NCBI RefSeq assembly: GCF_030817595.1
Contig: NZ_JAUSZN010000001.1
Coordinates: forward strand, 5,330,001 to 5,394,000
Source: Neobacillus niacini
GTDB lineage: Bacteria; Bacillota; Bacilli; Bacillales; Cytobacillaceae
DNA length: 64,000 nt
Direction of reading: 5' to 3'
Shown: positions 17,859 to 25,427 of the stretch, piece by piece
How the letters are laid out: every line of letters begins with the position of its first letter
Numbering within the stretch: position 1 is the first letter of the stretch
Made by a program: the position numbers and the translations under genes
The notes under the pieces: model-generated
Database searches by the model: none
What the model was told of the DNA's origin: nothing
What the model saw: only the letters and a program-made list of their open reading frames with translations

Positions 17859-19040
17859 ATGGAAGAAGAACATATAGAACAGACCTCCCCTCCCCGGAAA
17901 AGCTATAAATTATTTAAATATTTAACAGTAGCAGTAATGTTTATCGTTGTATTCTTCTCATTAGGGCTAATAGGAGTAGAAACCACTTCAAGTCAAGAGT
18001 TCTGCTCCTCCTGCCATGAGATGAAGCCACAGTATTATACGTTGAAAGCATCCAGTCATAGTGAAGTTGACTGTGTCAGCTGTCATATTGACCCAGGAGC
18101 AGAAAATTATGCTAAAGCACAGGTGAATGGGGTAGTCGAATTTTACAAAAAGCAGACAGACACCTATCTCGCACCGATTAAAATGCCGACCTTAATACCA
18201 GATGAAGCCTGTGAAAGTTGTCATAATATGAAAAGCCGCGATGTAACGCCTTCCGGGGATATTATCATCCCTCACGATAAACATAAGACAGAAGGAATTG
18301 AGTGTGTTCAATGTCATAGTGGTACTGCACACGGGGAAATTTCAGATCGGAAAATTACCTATAAAAGTGACTATGGAAAATGGAATCATAAGTTAGGTGC
18401 TTCTGTTATGAGTGACAGTAAATACATTCGTCCGCAAATGGATACGTGTATGGAGTGTCATAAAGCTAGAAAAGTCACGCTTGAATGTACAGCTTGCCAT
18501 GAATCAACCATGGTTCCGGATGACCATAAAACAGATAAGTTTAAAGCAGGCGATCATGGGAAAATAAAGCCTTCAGAATTAGAGAATTGTGAGAAGTGTC
18601 ATTCCTATATGTCATCTGAAGAGTATGACTTATTTAAAGAGGACCCAAGCTATCAAAAGTATTTAAATAATGAAGAGGTTGACTCAACCAATGTAACGGT
18701 AAATGCATATGCAAAAACAAATACCTTCTGCAAAGACTGTCATGGTGAAAAACCCAAAAGCCATCAAATTAATGCATTTATGGTGAAACATGGGGAGTTA
18801 TCGAAGGATACAGAAAAGTGTTTCACATGCCACGAAAATAGAATTACCAGTGATGCACCGGTTACAAAAGTGCAGTGTTCAACTTGTCATACTAGATCTC
18901 ATAAGGAAAATTGGGAGAGTAAACACCCAGTTAAGTTAGCAGAAAATCAGAAGTATGATAAAACATGCTTAAAATGTCATGTAGAAACAACATGCACAAA
19001 ATGTCATAGACCAGATAGTAATCAAAAAGCCAAGGATTAA
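17859..19040 (+). CDS. Membrane-anchored dodecaheme c-type cytochrome, NapC/NirT type
   Basis: This protein has 393 residues. One membrane helix lies at about residues 20-40, followed by twelve CXXCH motifs between Cys49 and Cys379: CSSCH, CVSCH, CESCH, CVQCH, CMECH, CTACH, CEKCH, CKDCH, CFTCH, CSTCH, CLKCH, CTKCH. The first four resemble the opening of the preceding decaheme protein (FCSSCHEMKPQYY, CVSCHIDPG, CVQCHSGTAHG), so the two are paralogues built on a NapC-like module. No CXXCK motif of a nitrite reductase catalytic heme is present. It starts 30 bases after the previous stop, with AGGAGGG. It probably passes electrons between the membrane and the wall. Confidence 0.87.
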   Translation: MEEEHIEQTSPPRKSYKLFKYLTVAVMFIVVFFSLGLIGVETTSSQEFCSSCHEMKPQYYTLKASSHSEVDCVSCHIDPGAENYAKAQVNGVVEFYKKQTDTYLAPIKMPTLIPDEACESCHNMKSRDVTPSGDIIIPHDKHKTEGIECVQCHSGTAHGEISDRKITYKSDYGKWNHKLGASVMSDSKYIRPQMDTCMECHKARKVTLECTACHESTMVPDDHKTDKFKAGDHGKIKPSELENCEKCHSYMSSEEYDLFKEDPSYQKYLNNEEVDSTNVTVNAYAKTNTFCKDCHGEKPKSHQINAFMVKHGELSKDTEKCFTCHENRITSDAPVTKVQCSTCHTRSHKENWESKHPVKLAENQKYDKTCLKCHVETTCTKCHRPDSNQKAKD

Positions 19041-19060
19041 TTTCCGAGAGGGGATTTAAT

Positions 19061-19735
19061 ATGGAAGCAGCAAAAGTACCTCAGGAAGTTGAGGGTAGGA
19101 CAGCCAAGAAACAACCAAAAACTTTTACAAAGAAGACTAGTTTTCTACTATTATTCTTCACATTACTCATTTCAGTAGGCACTGGTTATGCCCTCGGTCA
19201 CTTTTATTTTTGGAATGATGTCGATATGAAAAGAGTGAATGAGCAGCTAACGTACTACAAGGAAGAAGTAAGAAAAGACCCATCAAATCTCGAAAATCGG
19301 ATTGTGCTAGGATACACCTATTTCTTAAAAGGTGAGAATGAAAAGGCGATTAAGGAGTTTGATTATGTTTTAGAGCAAGACAAAAACTATTATGATGCCC
19401 ATTACAACTTAGGTTTAGTTTTTTTGGATGAAGAACGCTATAACGAAGCGTTAATTGAATTGGAAAAAACGGTAAATATCGCTCCTAAAGACTATAAAGG
19501 TCATGTGCAAATGGGAATCGCCTACCGCGGATTAGAGGAGTACGATAAAGCGACAAAGGCACTGGAACAAGCCAATAAATTGGCACCAACCAATGCCGAT
19601 ATCATTTATCAAATTGGCATGGTAGCTGAAGCAAAAGGCGAATTTAGTGACGCGATTGCCATATACAAAGATGCACTAACATATGATCCGTTGTTTCAGG
19701 ACGCAGTCGATGCACTTGATAGATTAAAAGATTAA
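19061..19735 (+). CDS. Membrane-anchored TPR protein of the cytochrome cluster
   Basis: This protein has 224 residues. A basic N-terminus and one membrane helix (about residues 26-48) are followed by tandem TPR units: LENRIVLGYTYFLKGENEKA, YYDAHYNLGLVFLDEERYNEA, KGHVQMGIAYRGLEEYDKA, and NADIIYQIGMVAEAKGEFSDA (each quoted in part). The TPRs would face the outside. TPR proteins such as NrfG/CcmI act in c-type cytochrome assembly, and TPR genes also occur beside multiheme cytochrome loci in metal reducers. An assembly or scaffolding role here is inference. It starts 20 bases after the dodecaheme gene, with GAGGGG, and is surely cotranscribed. Confidence 0.82.
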   Translation: MEAAKVPQEVEGRTAKKQPKTFTKKTSFLLLFFTLLISVGTGYALGHFYFWNDVDMKRVNEQLTYYKEEVRKDPSNLENRIVLGYTYFLKGENEKAIKEFDYVLEQDKNYYDAHYNLGLVFLDEERYNEALIELEKTVNIAPKDYKGHVQMGIAYRGLEEYDKATKALEQANKLAPTNADIIYQIGMVAEAKGEFSDAIAIYKDALTYDPLFQDAVDALDRLKD

Positions 19736-19761
19736 GACACAAAGGCTGAAGGTGAATAACA

Positions 19762-20733
19762 ATGAAAAGACGTAATGTGTATATCGGAATGGCGCTCATT
19801 GCTATTGTCACGGCAGCTGTCTTCACCCTGCTATTTATGAATAAAACAAAAGCAGTAGATACAGGATTATTAAAAGTTCTTGACCCAAACGGGGCGCCAA
19901 GCCACAGCCAGTCTCTTACTGGTGATTTCAGTAAACCAATGGATAAGCCTATGGATATAGCGGTGAGTAGTTCTTTCACTTATATCACTGATACAAATAA
20001 TAAACGTGTTCTAACATTTGATGCCGGTGGCAATCTACTTTACTCATTTGGAGAGGACGGTAATGGTGAGGGACAATTCAAATTCCCATATGGAATTTCA
20101 ATTGATGAAAAAGGAAGAGTGTTTGTAGCAGATTTATATAATGGTAAAATTTCAATTTTCGATGAAAAAGGGAAATTTATTGAATATTTTGCACCGGAAG
20201 CAAATAAGGAAGGGAAAATTTCTGCTCCTGCTGCTTTGAGAATCATTGAGAAAAAGGTTTACGTGACAGATATTAAAGCTAACAAAGCCTATGTATTTGA
20301 CATGAACGGTAATCTGCTTCTTGAGGTTGGTAAGCCGGGAGTAAATGACGGCGAGTTCAACTCTCCAAATGGCATTACAGCTGATGAAGAAGGTAACATT
20401 TATGTTGTTGACACTGGTAACCAACGGGTACAGATTTTTGATAAACAAGGTAAGTTTATAAAAATCATTAATGGTTCCAACGATGGTAAAGGTGAATCCG
20501 TTTATGTTAACCCAAGAGGAATTGGTATCGATAGCCGCGGCAAGATGTATGTTGTCAGCAATCTAACACACATGGTCTATGGTTTTGATAAAGATGGCAA
20601 AAAAATCTTCCAAATGGGCGGCATGGGTGAACAGAATGGTCAATTCTATCTTCCTAATGGTTTGTTTATCGACAGCAAAGACAATGTTTATATTACGGAT
20701 ACTTTAAATCTCAGGGTTCAAGTTTTCAAATAA
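19762..20733 (+). CDS. Membrane-anchored NHL-repeat six-bladed beta-propeller protein
   Basis: This protein has 323 residues. An N-terminal signal anchor (about residues 7-27, no lipobox Cys) is followed by about six NHL-type repeats, for example GQFKFPYGISIDEKGRVFVA, GEFNSPNGITADEEGNIYVV and GQFYLPNGLFIDSKDNVYIT. Repeats end in the typical RVQVF/RVQIF strand. The propeller would face the cell wall and probably binds a protein partner. It carries no heme motif. NHL propeller genes accompany OmcE/OmcS-type extracellular cytochrome genes in Geobacter, as I recall. It lies 26 bases after the TPR gene and just before the secreted hexaheme cytochrome. Confidence 0.85.
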   Translation: MKRRNVYIGMALIAIVTAAVFTLLFMNKTKAVDTGLLKVLDPNGAPSHSQSLTGDFSKPMDKPMDIAVSSSFTYITDTNNKRVLTFDAGGNLLYSFGEDGNGEGQFKFPYGISIDEKGRVFVADLYNGKISIFDEKGKFIEYFAPEANKEGKISAPAALRIIEKKVYVTDIKANKAYVFDMNGNLLLEVGKPGVNDGEFNSPNGITADEEGNIYVVDTGNQRVQIFDKQGKFIKIINGSNDGKGESVYVNPRGIGIDSRGKMYVVSNLTHMVYGFDKDGKKIFQMGGMGEQNGQFYLPNGLFIDSKDNVYITDTLNLRVQVFK

Positions 20734-20772
20734 GGCAATCACTTATATCCTTACATTTAAGGGGGTGGTTTA

Positions 20773-20800
20773 AAAAAAGATAGCAGCATATAGCTTTTTT
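20773..20800 (+). terminator. Weak hairpin with T-run between NHL gene and hexaheme gene
   Basis: AAAAAAGATA pairs with TATAGCTTTTTT with one mismatch, followed by a T-run. It could be a leaky terminator or attenuator separating the anchored proteins from the abundant secreted cytochrome. Confidence 0.4.
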
Positions 20801-20855
20801 CATAGATTTATAAAAAAGAGAGAAAAAGAGAGATTTTTTTGGGAGGTTTTAAAGA

Positions 20856-22406
20856 ATGAGAAAGTTTAGTTTAAGCTTTTTATTTGCACTCTTGCTGTTT
20901 AGCATGTTTGCAATCGCTGCTTCTGCACAGGGCGAATTGTATAACGGTGAAAACGGCGAGATAACTCCAGGAGTAGTTGGAGATAATATCGAAAATGCAA
21001 ATGATACAGCTGAAGGTGCTGACATAAATGACGGTACTACAGCGAAAACAGTAAAGAAAAATTTAACTGGTCACAATGTTCATACGTCATACCAAAATAA
21101 CACAAACTCTTGTGCAAGCTGTCACCAAACACATACTTCACAAGGTGATCAATTATTATTTGCAGATACAGTTTATAACACTTGTACTGCATGTCATGAT
21201 GGTACATTAGGATATTTAAACGTATTTGCTGATGGAAAATCTGCAAAAACAACTGGTGCAGGTACTTTCGGTGGTACTCACGGCTCATCACAACATATGG
21301 CTAATGATACAATAACAATTTCTGCAGCACCTGGTGGAAACCCTGTATCAACTAGTAAAACAAAAGGAACTATGTGGGGAGAAAGCTTCAACTGTGCAAG
21401 CTGTCACGCTCCACACGGATCTTACTCTGACCGTTTACTTCAATATAATCCAAACGGTATTGGATCAATGCCGGCTTCTCAAGGTGGTAACCAATTAGAA
21501 AACGTTCCTGTAGTTGATACTTTAACAGGTCAAACTGCTGCTGTAGTATTACTACGTACAGAAGATACTACAACTGGTAAAGTAACGGTAGCACAATATA
21601 ATAAAGGCACTTCTGGTTATACAAAATCAACTGCTCCATGGTTATATGGATATGACAACCGTACAAATGGTTTAACTTACTGGTCACGTTTAGTGAAGGT
21701 AAATGCAACATCTGATGCTGATGAAGTTGCTGCTTACGGTTCAACTGCTGGTGTTTATTTTGATTATGAACATGCAGAAGCATACTCTTCTACTGCTGCG
21801 GGTGCTACAGCTCTAAAATCTGCTACTAAAGGTTTCATTGCTCGTCCTGTCGTAGTACAGATGGCTAAAGAAGGACACGATACCATTCAAAGTGCTTACT
21901 GGTCTGGAGCTGATATTTCTAAATTCGAGGGAAAAACTGCTCAAGAATTGAAAGACCTTGGCTATACAGTAGACGCTTCAAATGTGGTTAAAAATGTTGG
22001 TGTACAAATGTCTAAGTTCTGTGCTGCTTGTCACACTGACTACTTACAAGCAAACTCTGATGGCAAGAAGTCTCACTTTGGTGATGAAACTGCTGCATAC
22101 CGTCACAGCACAAACAGTGACTCTTACACTTGCGTACGCTGTCACTTTGGTCACGGTACTGATGCTTACATCATGAAGGATTCTCTTGGACGTACAATTG
22201 CTGACTTAACTGCAACTGGCGGACAATTCGCAGGTGATGAAGCTGCGGCACTAAGCTACATGCAAGACAACAACCCATCTTCAGCACTTAAGAAGTTCAC
22301 TAATATGTCAGTATGTTGGGCTTGTCACAACAGCTCTCACGCTGAAACAATTAAGAACGCAGAGCGTCGTGCTGATCACCCAGTTGGAATGCCTGGAACA
22401 AACTAA
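20856..22406 (+). CDS. Secreted hexaheme c-type cytochrome
   Basis: This protein has 516 residues. A classical signal peptide ends in AIAASA, with cleavage after about residue 24, leaving a soluble exported protein with no anchor. Six CXXCH motifs start at Cys86, 110, 180, 389, 426 and 487. Several are doubled-CXXCH style (CASCHQTH, CASCHAPHG, CVRCHFGHG). Thirteen further His residues can supply the six distal ligands. A long heme-free stretch of about 205 residues, rich in Thr, Ala, Tyr and Trp, separates hemes 3 and 4. Codons are skewed toward ACT, GCT, GGT and CAC, suggesting high expression. GGGAGG precedes the ATG. A nanowire-like or shuttle role is inference. Confidence 0.87.
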   Translation: MRKFSLSFLFALLLFSMFAIAASAQGELYNGENGEITPGVVGDNIENANDTAEGADINDGTTAKTVKKNLTGHNVHTSYQNNTNSCASCHQTHTSQGDQLLFADTVYNTCTACHDGTLGYLNVFADGKSAKTTGAGTFGGTHGSSQHMANDTITISAAPGGNPVSTSKTKGTMWGESFNCASCHAPHGSYSDRLLQYNPNGIGSMPASQGGNQLENVPVVDTLTGQTAAVVLLRTEDTTTGKVTVAQYNKGTSGYTKSTAPWLYGYDNRTNGLTYWSRLVKVNATSDADEVAAYGSTAGVYFDYEHAEAYSSTAAGATALKSATKGFIARPVVVQMAKEGHDTIQSAYWSGADISKFEGKTAQELKDLGYTVDASNVVKNVGVQMSKFCAACHTDYLQANSDGKKSHFGDETAAYRHSTNSDSYTCVRCHFGHGTDAYIMKDSLGRTIADLTATGGQFAGDEAAALSYMQDNNPSSALKKFTNMSVCWACHNSSHAETIKNAERRADHPVGMPGTN

Positions 22407-22710
22407 AAAAATAAGCTAACAATTAGCTGCAACTAATTATTAGCTCAAAATTAAATGTTCGGAAAATAGGGTGTTATGCTATTGCATAGTACCTTATTAT
22501 TTGCAATTAGTCTATCAAAAGTGTCATAAAATTGTCAATTATTTTTACTTGTAAAATGTAAAAATTATAATAGATATTTTTACAATCTATATATGAATAT
22601 TTGTTGAATTATCACCTCATTCTCTAGTACCTTCCTATTAATAGGAATAAAATATATAGAGAGAGCAACAATTTGCGAATAGCAAATATAGAAGAAATGA
22701 GAGGTGCTAA
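22407..22710. other. Intergenic region between the two secreted cytochrome genes
   Basis: The region is AT-rich. It holds a terminator-like hairpin at 22465-22498 (annotated separately). No gene or clear operator was recognised in the remaining 200 bp, which probably carries the promoter for the Ig-domain cytochrome. Confidence 0.5.
22465..22505 (+). terminator. Terminator-like hairpin after the hexaheme cytochrome
   Basis: The arms AATAGGGTGTTATGC and GCATAGTACCTTATT pair over 15 positions, three of them G-U, around a TATT loop. The following TTATTATTT tract is moderately T-rich. It suggests the last cluster gene has its own promoter. Confidence 0.6.
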
Positions 22711-24879
22711 ATGAGGTATAGAGGCCTTCTGCATAAAACCAAATTTCAAGTACTTGTCATACTTGTTTTATGTATTCAATTGATGTGGCCACAACAATTG
22801 CTGCCCATATCAAGCGTTAAAAGTAAGGGGCTAGAACCGAAGTTAACCATTACTTCACCTGTATCTGGCAGTACTTTAAATGAAGGAAATGTAATCATTA
22901 CCGGCGTGATTGAGAATTTTCCGGTTGAAAGCCTTATCAATTTTTATATAGGTGAAGAGCAAATTGATACACCTATTACTGTGATCGACAATACATGGTC
23001 CATTCCAATCACTTTGACTAAGGGCAGTCATACCATTTTGGCTAAATCCGAAGTGGAGGGAATCGAAATTAGTTCTGAGCCTATTGAAATCATGATTGAT
23101 CCAATCCTGCCAAATATAAGCTTCTCCAAACCAATTAACGGGGAGTATTTAAATTCAAAAGCATTGGAAGGAAACACAGAGAATTCTGCTACCGTAAAAA
23201 TTTGTATGGATTGTACAAAGGACTCAGAAGGTATAATCATTGGAACGTGGGAGTCAGTGGTGGCCGATAGTACGGGGAAATGGACGTATCAAAATACCAA
23301 TCTAACCGAAGGCAGTCATACGGTCTATGCGAAAGCCGTTGACAATGAAGGTAACATATCGAAGGATAGTAAAGTTACCTTTATATTAGATACGTTGCGC
23401 CCTCAAGTAATGCCAGAAGTTTTTCCTAAACAGGATATGACCCAAGTGTCATTAAATCCAGTCATTAAGGTAAAAATCTCTGATGCTAGCACTTTGAATG
23501 AAGCAGAAATGAAGAATAGCATCATTGTATCTCAAAATGGTACGAATGTTAAAGGAACCACCAGCTTTAATAGAGATACAAAAGAGATTACCTTCACACC
23601 ATTAGAAGCATTGTTACCCAGCAAAAAATATAATGTTTTTATTAGTCCAATGGGGATAATCGACGCTGCTGAGAATAGTGCTTTTCCAAGATTTTGGTCT
23701 TTCACGACTGTCGGTATTACCTCAGAAAAACATCAGAATCCTCATGGCAGTTACACCAATAATGTAGATACATGTGGAAATTGCCATAGTACACACAATG
23801 CACTGGATGCTAATTTACTAACCTCAAAGACTGAGACAGAATCAAACCTGCCCGATGGCGTTACAAGCACCGAGGCTGAAACAAACCAGTCCAAGGACTT
23901 AGCTGCAGATTCATTCTGTATGGCTTGTCATGACGGTACAGTGGTGGCGCCGTTGCCTGAAAATAGTAAAGCTGTTCATACATATGATGCAGCTGTAAAG
24001 ATTGACGGGACATCTAGCGGCAGCTCATGTGGAAGTTGTCATAATCCACACTTGGAGCGATCAGAAAACAATCCGAATATGGCCCAAGATCAAATTACAT
24101 ATACCCATCAACCGTCTAATCCGGTCGATCCAAATAAGCCAACGGAAGAAATAAGCAGTAAAGAACAAATGTGTGAGTCATGCCATGAAAACGATAGTGC
24201 TGAGAAAATAGCTCATGCAGATGTTAAGTACTCCGTTTTCAAATATAGTAAATCTAGTAACGCAATTGGTATTTATGAAGATTACGAACTCTGTCTTCGT
24301 TGTCATAATGAAGATTTCAAGAGTAAATATAACAAATCTGCGGATATTGCAAGTCATTATAACAATTTGACAGAAGAGATAAAGAACCAGTACGAAGTAA
24401 CAAACGGTCCATCATCCTTCGCTAACCGAGAGATTTCCGCAGAGGAGAAGAAATTTTCAGGACACATCATCAAAGCTTTGGATGGCAGTCCTCTTGCAGG
24501 GCATTTGCCATGTGCGGAGTGTCACGATACTCATGGATCTAACAATCTAAAGCAACTTAAAACATCGTTAGGACACGAAAATGCACAGTCTTTTATAACC
24601 GGAGAGACTGATAGTAAAAACGTAAAATTAGTAATAAATAACAAGGAAGTTGAATTTGGTATCTTATCTGATTCCAAGGAAAGAGAATTCTGTCTGGCAT
24701 GTCACAACGGTACAACTGCAATATATGGTGTTACAGGTCAAAATTATGATTCAGCACGCATCGAACATAAAGCTTATCCAAGCAAATCCTGTTCTTATTG
24801 TCATGGAAGAGGAGAGTCTGAGGTCGAAAAAGCTTTAAGTGCAGCACATGCTCCCAAAAAAGGACTAGTACCCAGATAA
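22711..24879 (+). CDS. Secreted octaheme cytochrome with N-terminal Ig-like domains
   Basis: This protein has 722 residues. A signal peptide spans about residues 1-32. Two bacterial Ig-like modules follow (SPVSGSTLNEGNVIITGVIE; PNISFSKPINGEYL), then an SbsA/Big_5-type domain with FTPLEALLPSKKYNVFISP ending in RFWSFTTVG near residue 340. Eight CXXCH motifs start at Cys355, 403, 440, 488, 528, 601, 661 and 694. KICMDCTKD at about 170 lacks His and is not a heme site. No LPXTG, SLH or lipobox retention signal is seen. The architecture suggests a cell-surface or extracellular electron-transfer protein held by its Ig domains. It is the last gene of the cluster. Confidence 0.86.
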   Translation: MRYRGLLHKTKFQVLVILVLCIQLMWPQQLLPISSVKSKGLEPKLTITSPVSGSTLNEGNVIITGVIENFPVESLINFYIGEEQIDTPITVIDNTWSIPITLTKGSHTILAKSEVEGIEISSEPIEIMIDPILPNISFSKPINGEYLNSKALEGNTENSATVKICMDCTKDSEGIIIGTWESVVADSTGKWTYQNTNLTEGSHTVYAKAVDNEGNISKDSKVTFILDTLRPQVMPEVFPKQDMTQVSLNPVIKVKISDASTLNEAEMKNSIIVSQNGTNVKGTTSFNRDTKEITFTPLEALLPSKKYNVFISPMGIIDAAENSAFPRFWSFTTVGITSEKHQNPHGSYTNNVDTCGNCHSTHNALDANLLTSKTETESNLPDGVTSTEAETNQSKDLAADSFCMACHDGTVVAPLPENSKAVHTYDAAVKIDGTSSGSSCGSCHNPHLERSENNPNMAQDQITYTHQPSNPVDPNKPTEEISSKEQMCESCHENDSAEKIAHADVKYSVFKYSKSSNAIGIYEDYELCLRCHNEDFKSKYNKSADIASHYNNLTEEIKNQYEVTNGPSSFANREISAEEKKFSGHIIKALDGSPLAGHLPCAECHDTHGSNNLKQLKTSLGHENAQSFITGETDSKNVKLVINNKEVEFGILSDSKEREFCLACHNGTTAIYGVTGQNYDSARIEHKAYPSKSCSYCHGRGESEVEKALSAAHAPKKGLVPR

Positions 24880-25008
24880 GAAATAATAAATCTTAACAGA
24901 TTTGTCGAAAAGGTTAGGGAAATATACCTATCTTTGGTGGTAAAATATCTTCTGTCATACCAATAGTTATTAAGTTTCGAAGCAAATACAATTAAGAACA
25001 ATAGCTAG

Positions 25009-25036
25009 CTCTCCGTATTTATGGAGAGTTTTTTGT
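25009..25036 (+). terminator. Terminator at the end of the cytochrome cluster
   Basis: The stem CTCTCC / GGAGAG with an 8-base loop is followed by TTTTTTGTGTTTT. It lies 130 bp after the last cytochrome stop. Confidence 0.72.
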
Positions 25037-25040
25037 GTTT

Positions 25041-25223
25041 TGTGGATAAGTAAATCGGGCTTTTTATCAGGGCTCTTTATAAAATGTTGATAAGTCCTGT
25101 GTATATGTAGATATGTGGATAAAAATTTTAAGAAAATTATAAATATTGTTGATAACTCTGGTTATCAACAATCGAATTCTAGTATCTGTTATTTAAATTT
25201 GTTGATAAGTGATATTATCCACA
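25041..25223. promoter_or_regulatory. Cluster of seven DnaA-box-like sites
   Basis: Three perfect DnaA boxes TTATCCACA are at 25041-25049 (-), 25114-25122 (-) and 25215-25223 (+). Four single-mismatch boxes TTATCAACA are at 25085-25093 (-), 25147-25155 (-), 25162-25170 (+) and 25200-25208 (-). The surrounding DNA is AT-rich. No dnaA or dnaN gene is near, so this is not the usual oriC. B. subtilis has several DnaA-box clusters that titrate DnaA or regulate genes, and this may be one. Confidence 0.6.
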
Positions 25224-25327
25224 GGGAGTATACCACAGTTTTTTATTCCTTTTGTTTTAAATTATAATTTACTGGATTTATAATTACCACGCATAATATC
25301 CTCTAAAAGCAATAACTAATCTCAATT

Positions 25328-25357
25328 TTGAAATTTCCCCTCTAGTCAGGCTATAAT
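25328..25357 (+). promoter_or_regulatory. SigA-type promoter of prfB
   Basis: TTGAAA and TATAAT are separated by 18 bases, and the start of transcription would lie about 65 bases before the prfB ATG. Confidence 0.6.
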
Positions 25358-25427
25358 GGATAAGGAACAAACGAACGGCTAAGTCATAAACTAGAAACTG
25401 ACCGTAATTTTTATAGAGGTGAAGAAA

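Larger units (their letters stand above)
24880..25427. other. Intergenic region with DnaA-box cluster, upstream of prfB
   Basis: This 548-bp region holds a terminator hairpin (25009-25036), a dense group of DnaA-box-like nonamers (25041-25223), and a SigA-type promoter for prfB (25328-25357). No protein-coding frame was accepted. Confidence 0.6.

Noticed and set aside
23212..23223. CMDC in the Ig-domain cytochrome as a ninth heme site
   Set aside because: The motif lacks the following His and lies in the Ig-like region.
25041..25223. DnaA-box cluster as the chromosomal origin
   Set aside because: dnaA, dnaN, recF or gyr genes are not near, and the gene order is that of a different part of the Bacillus map.
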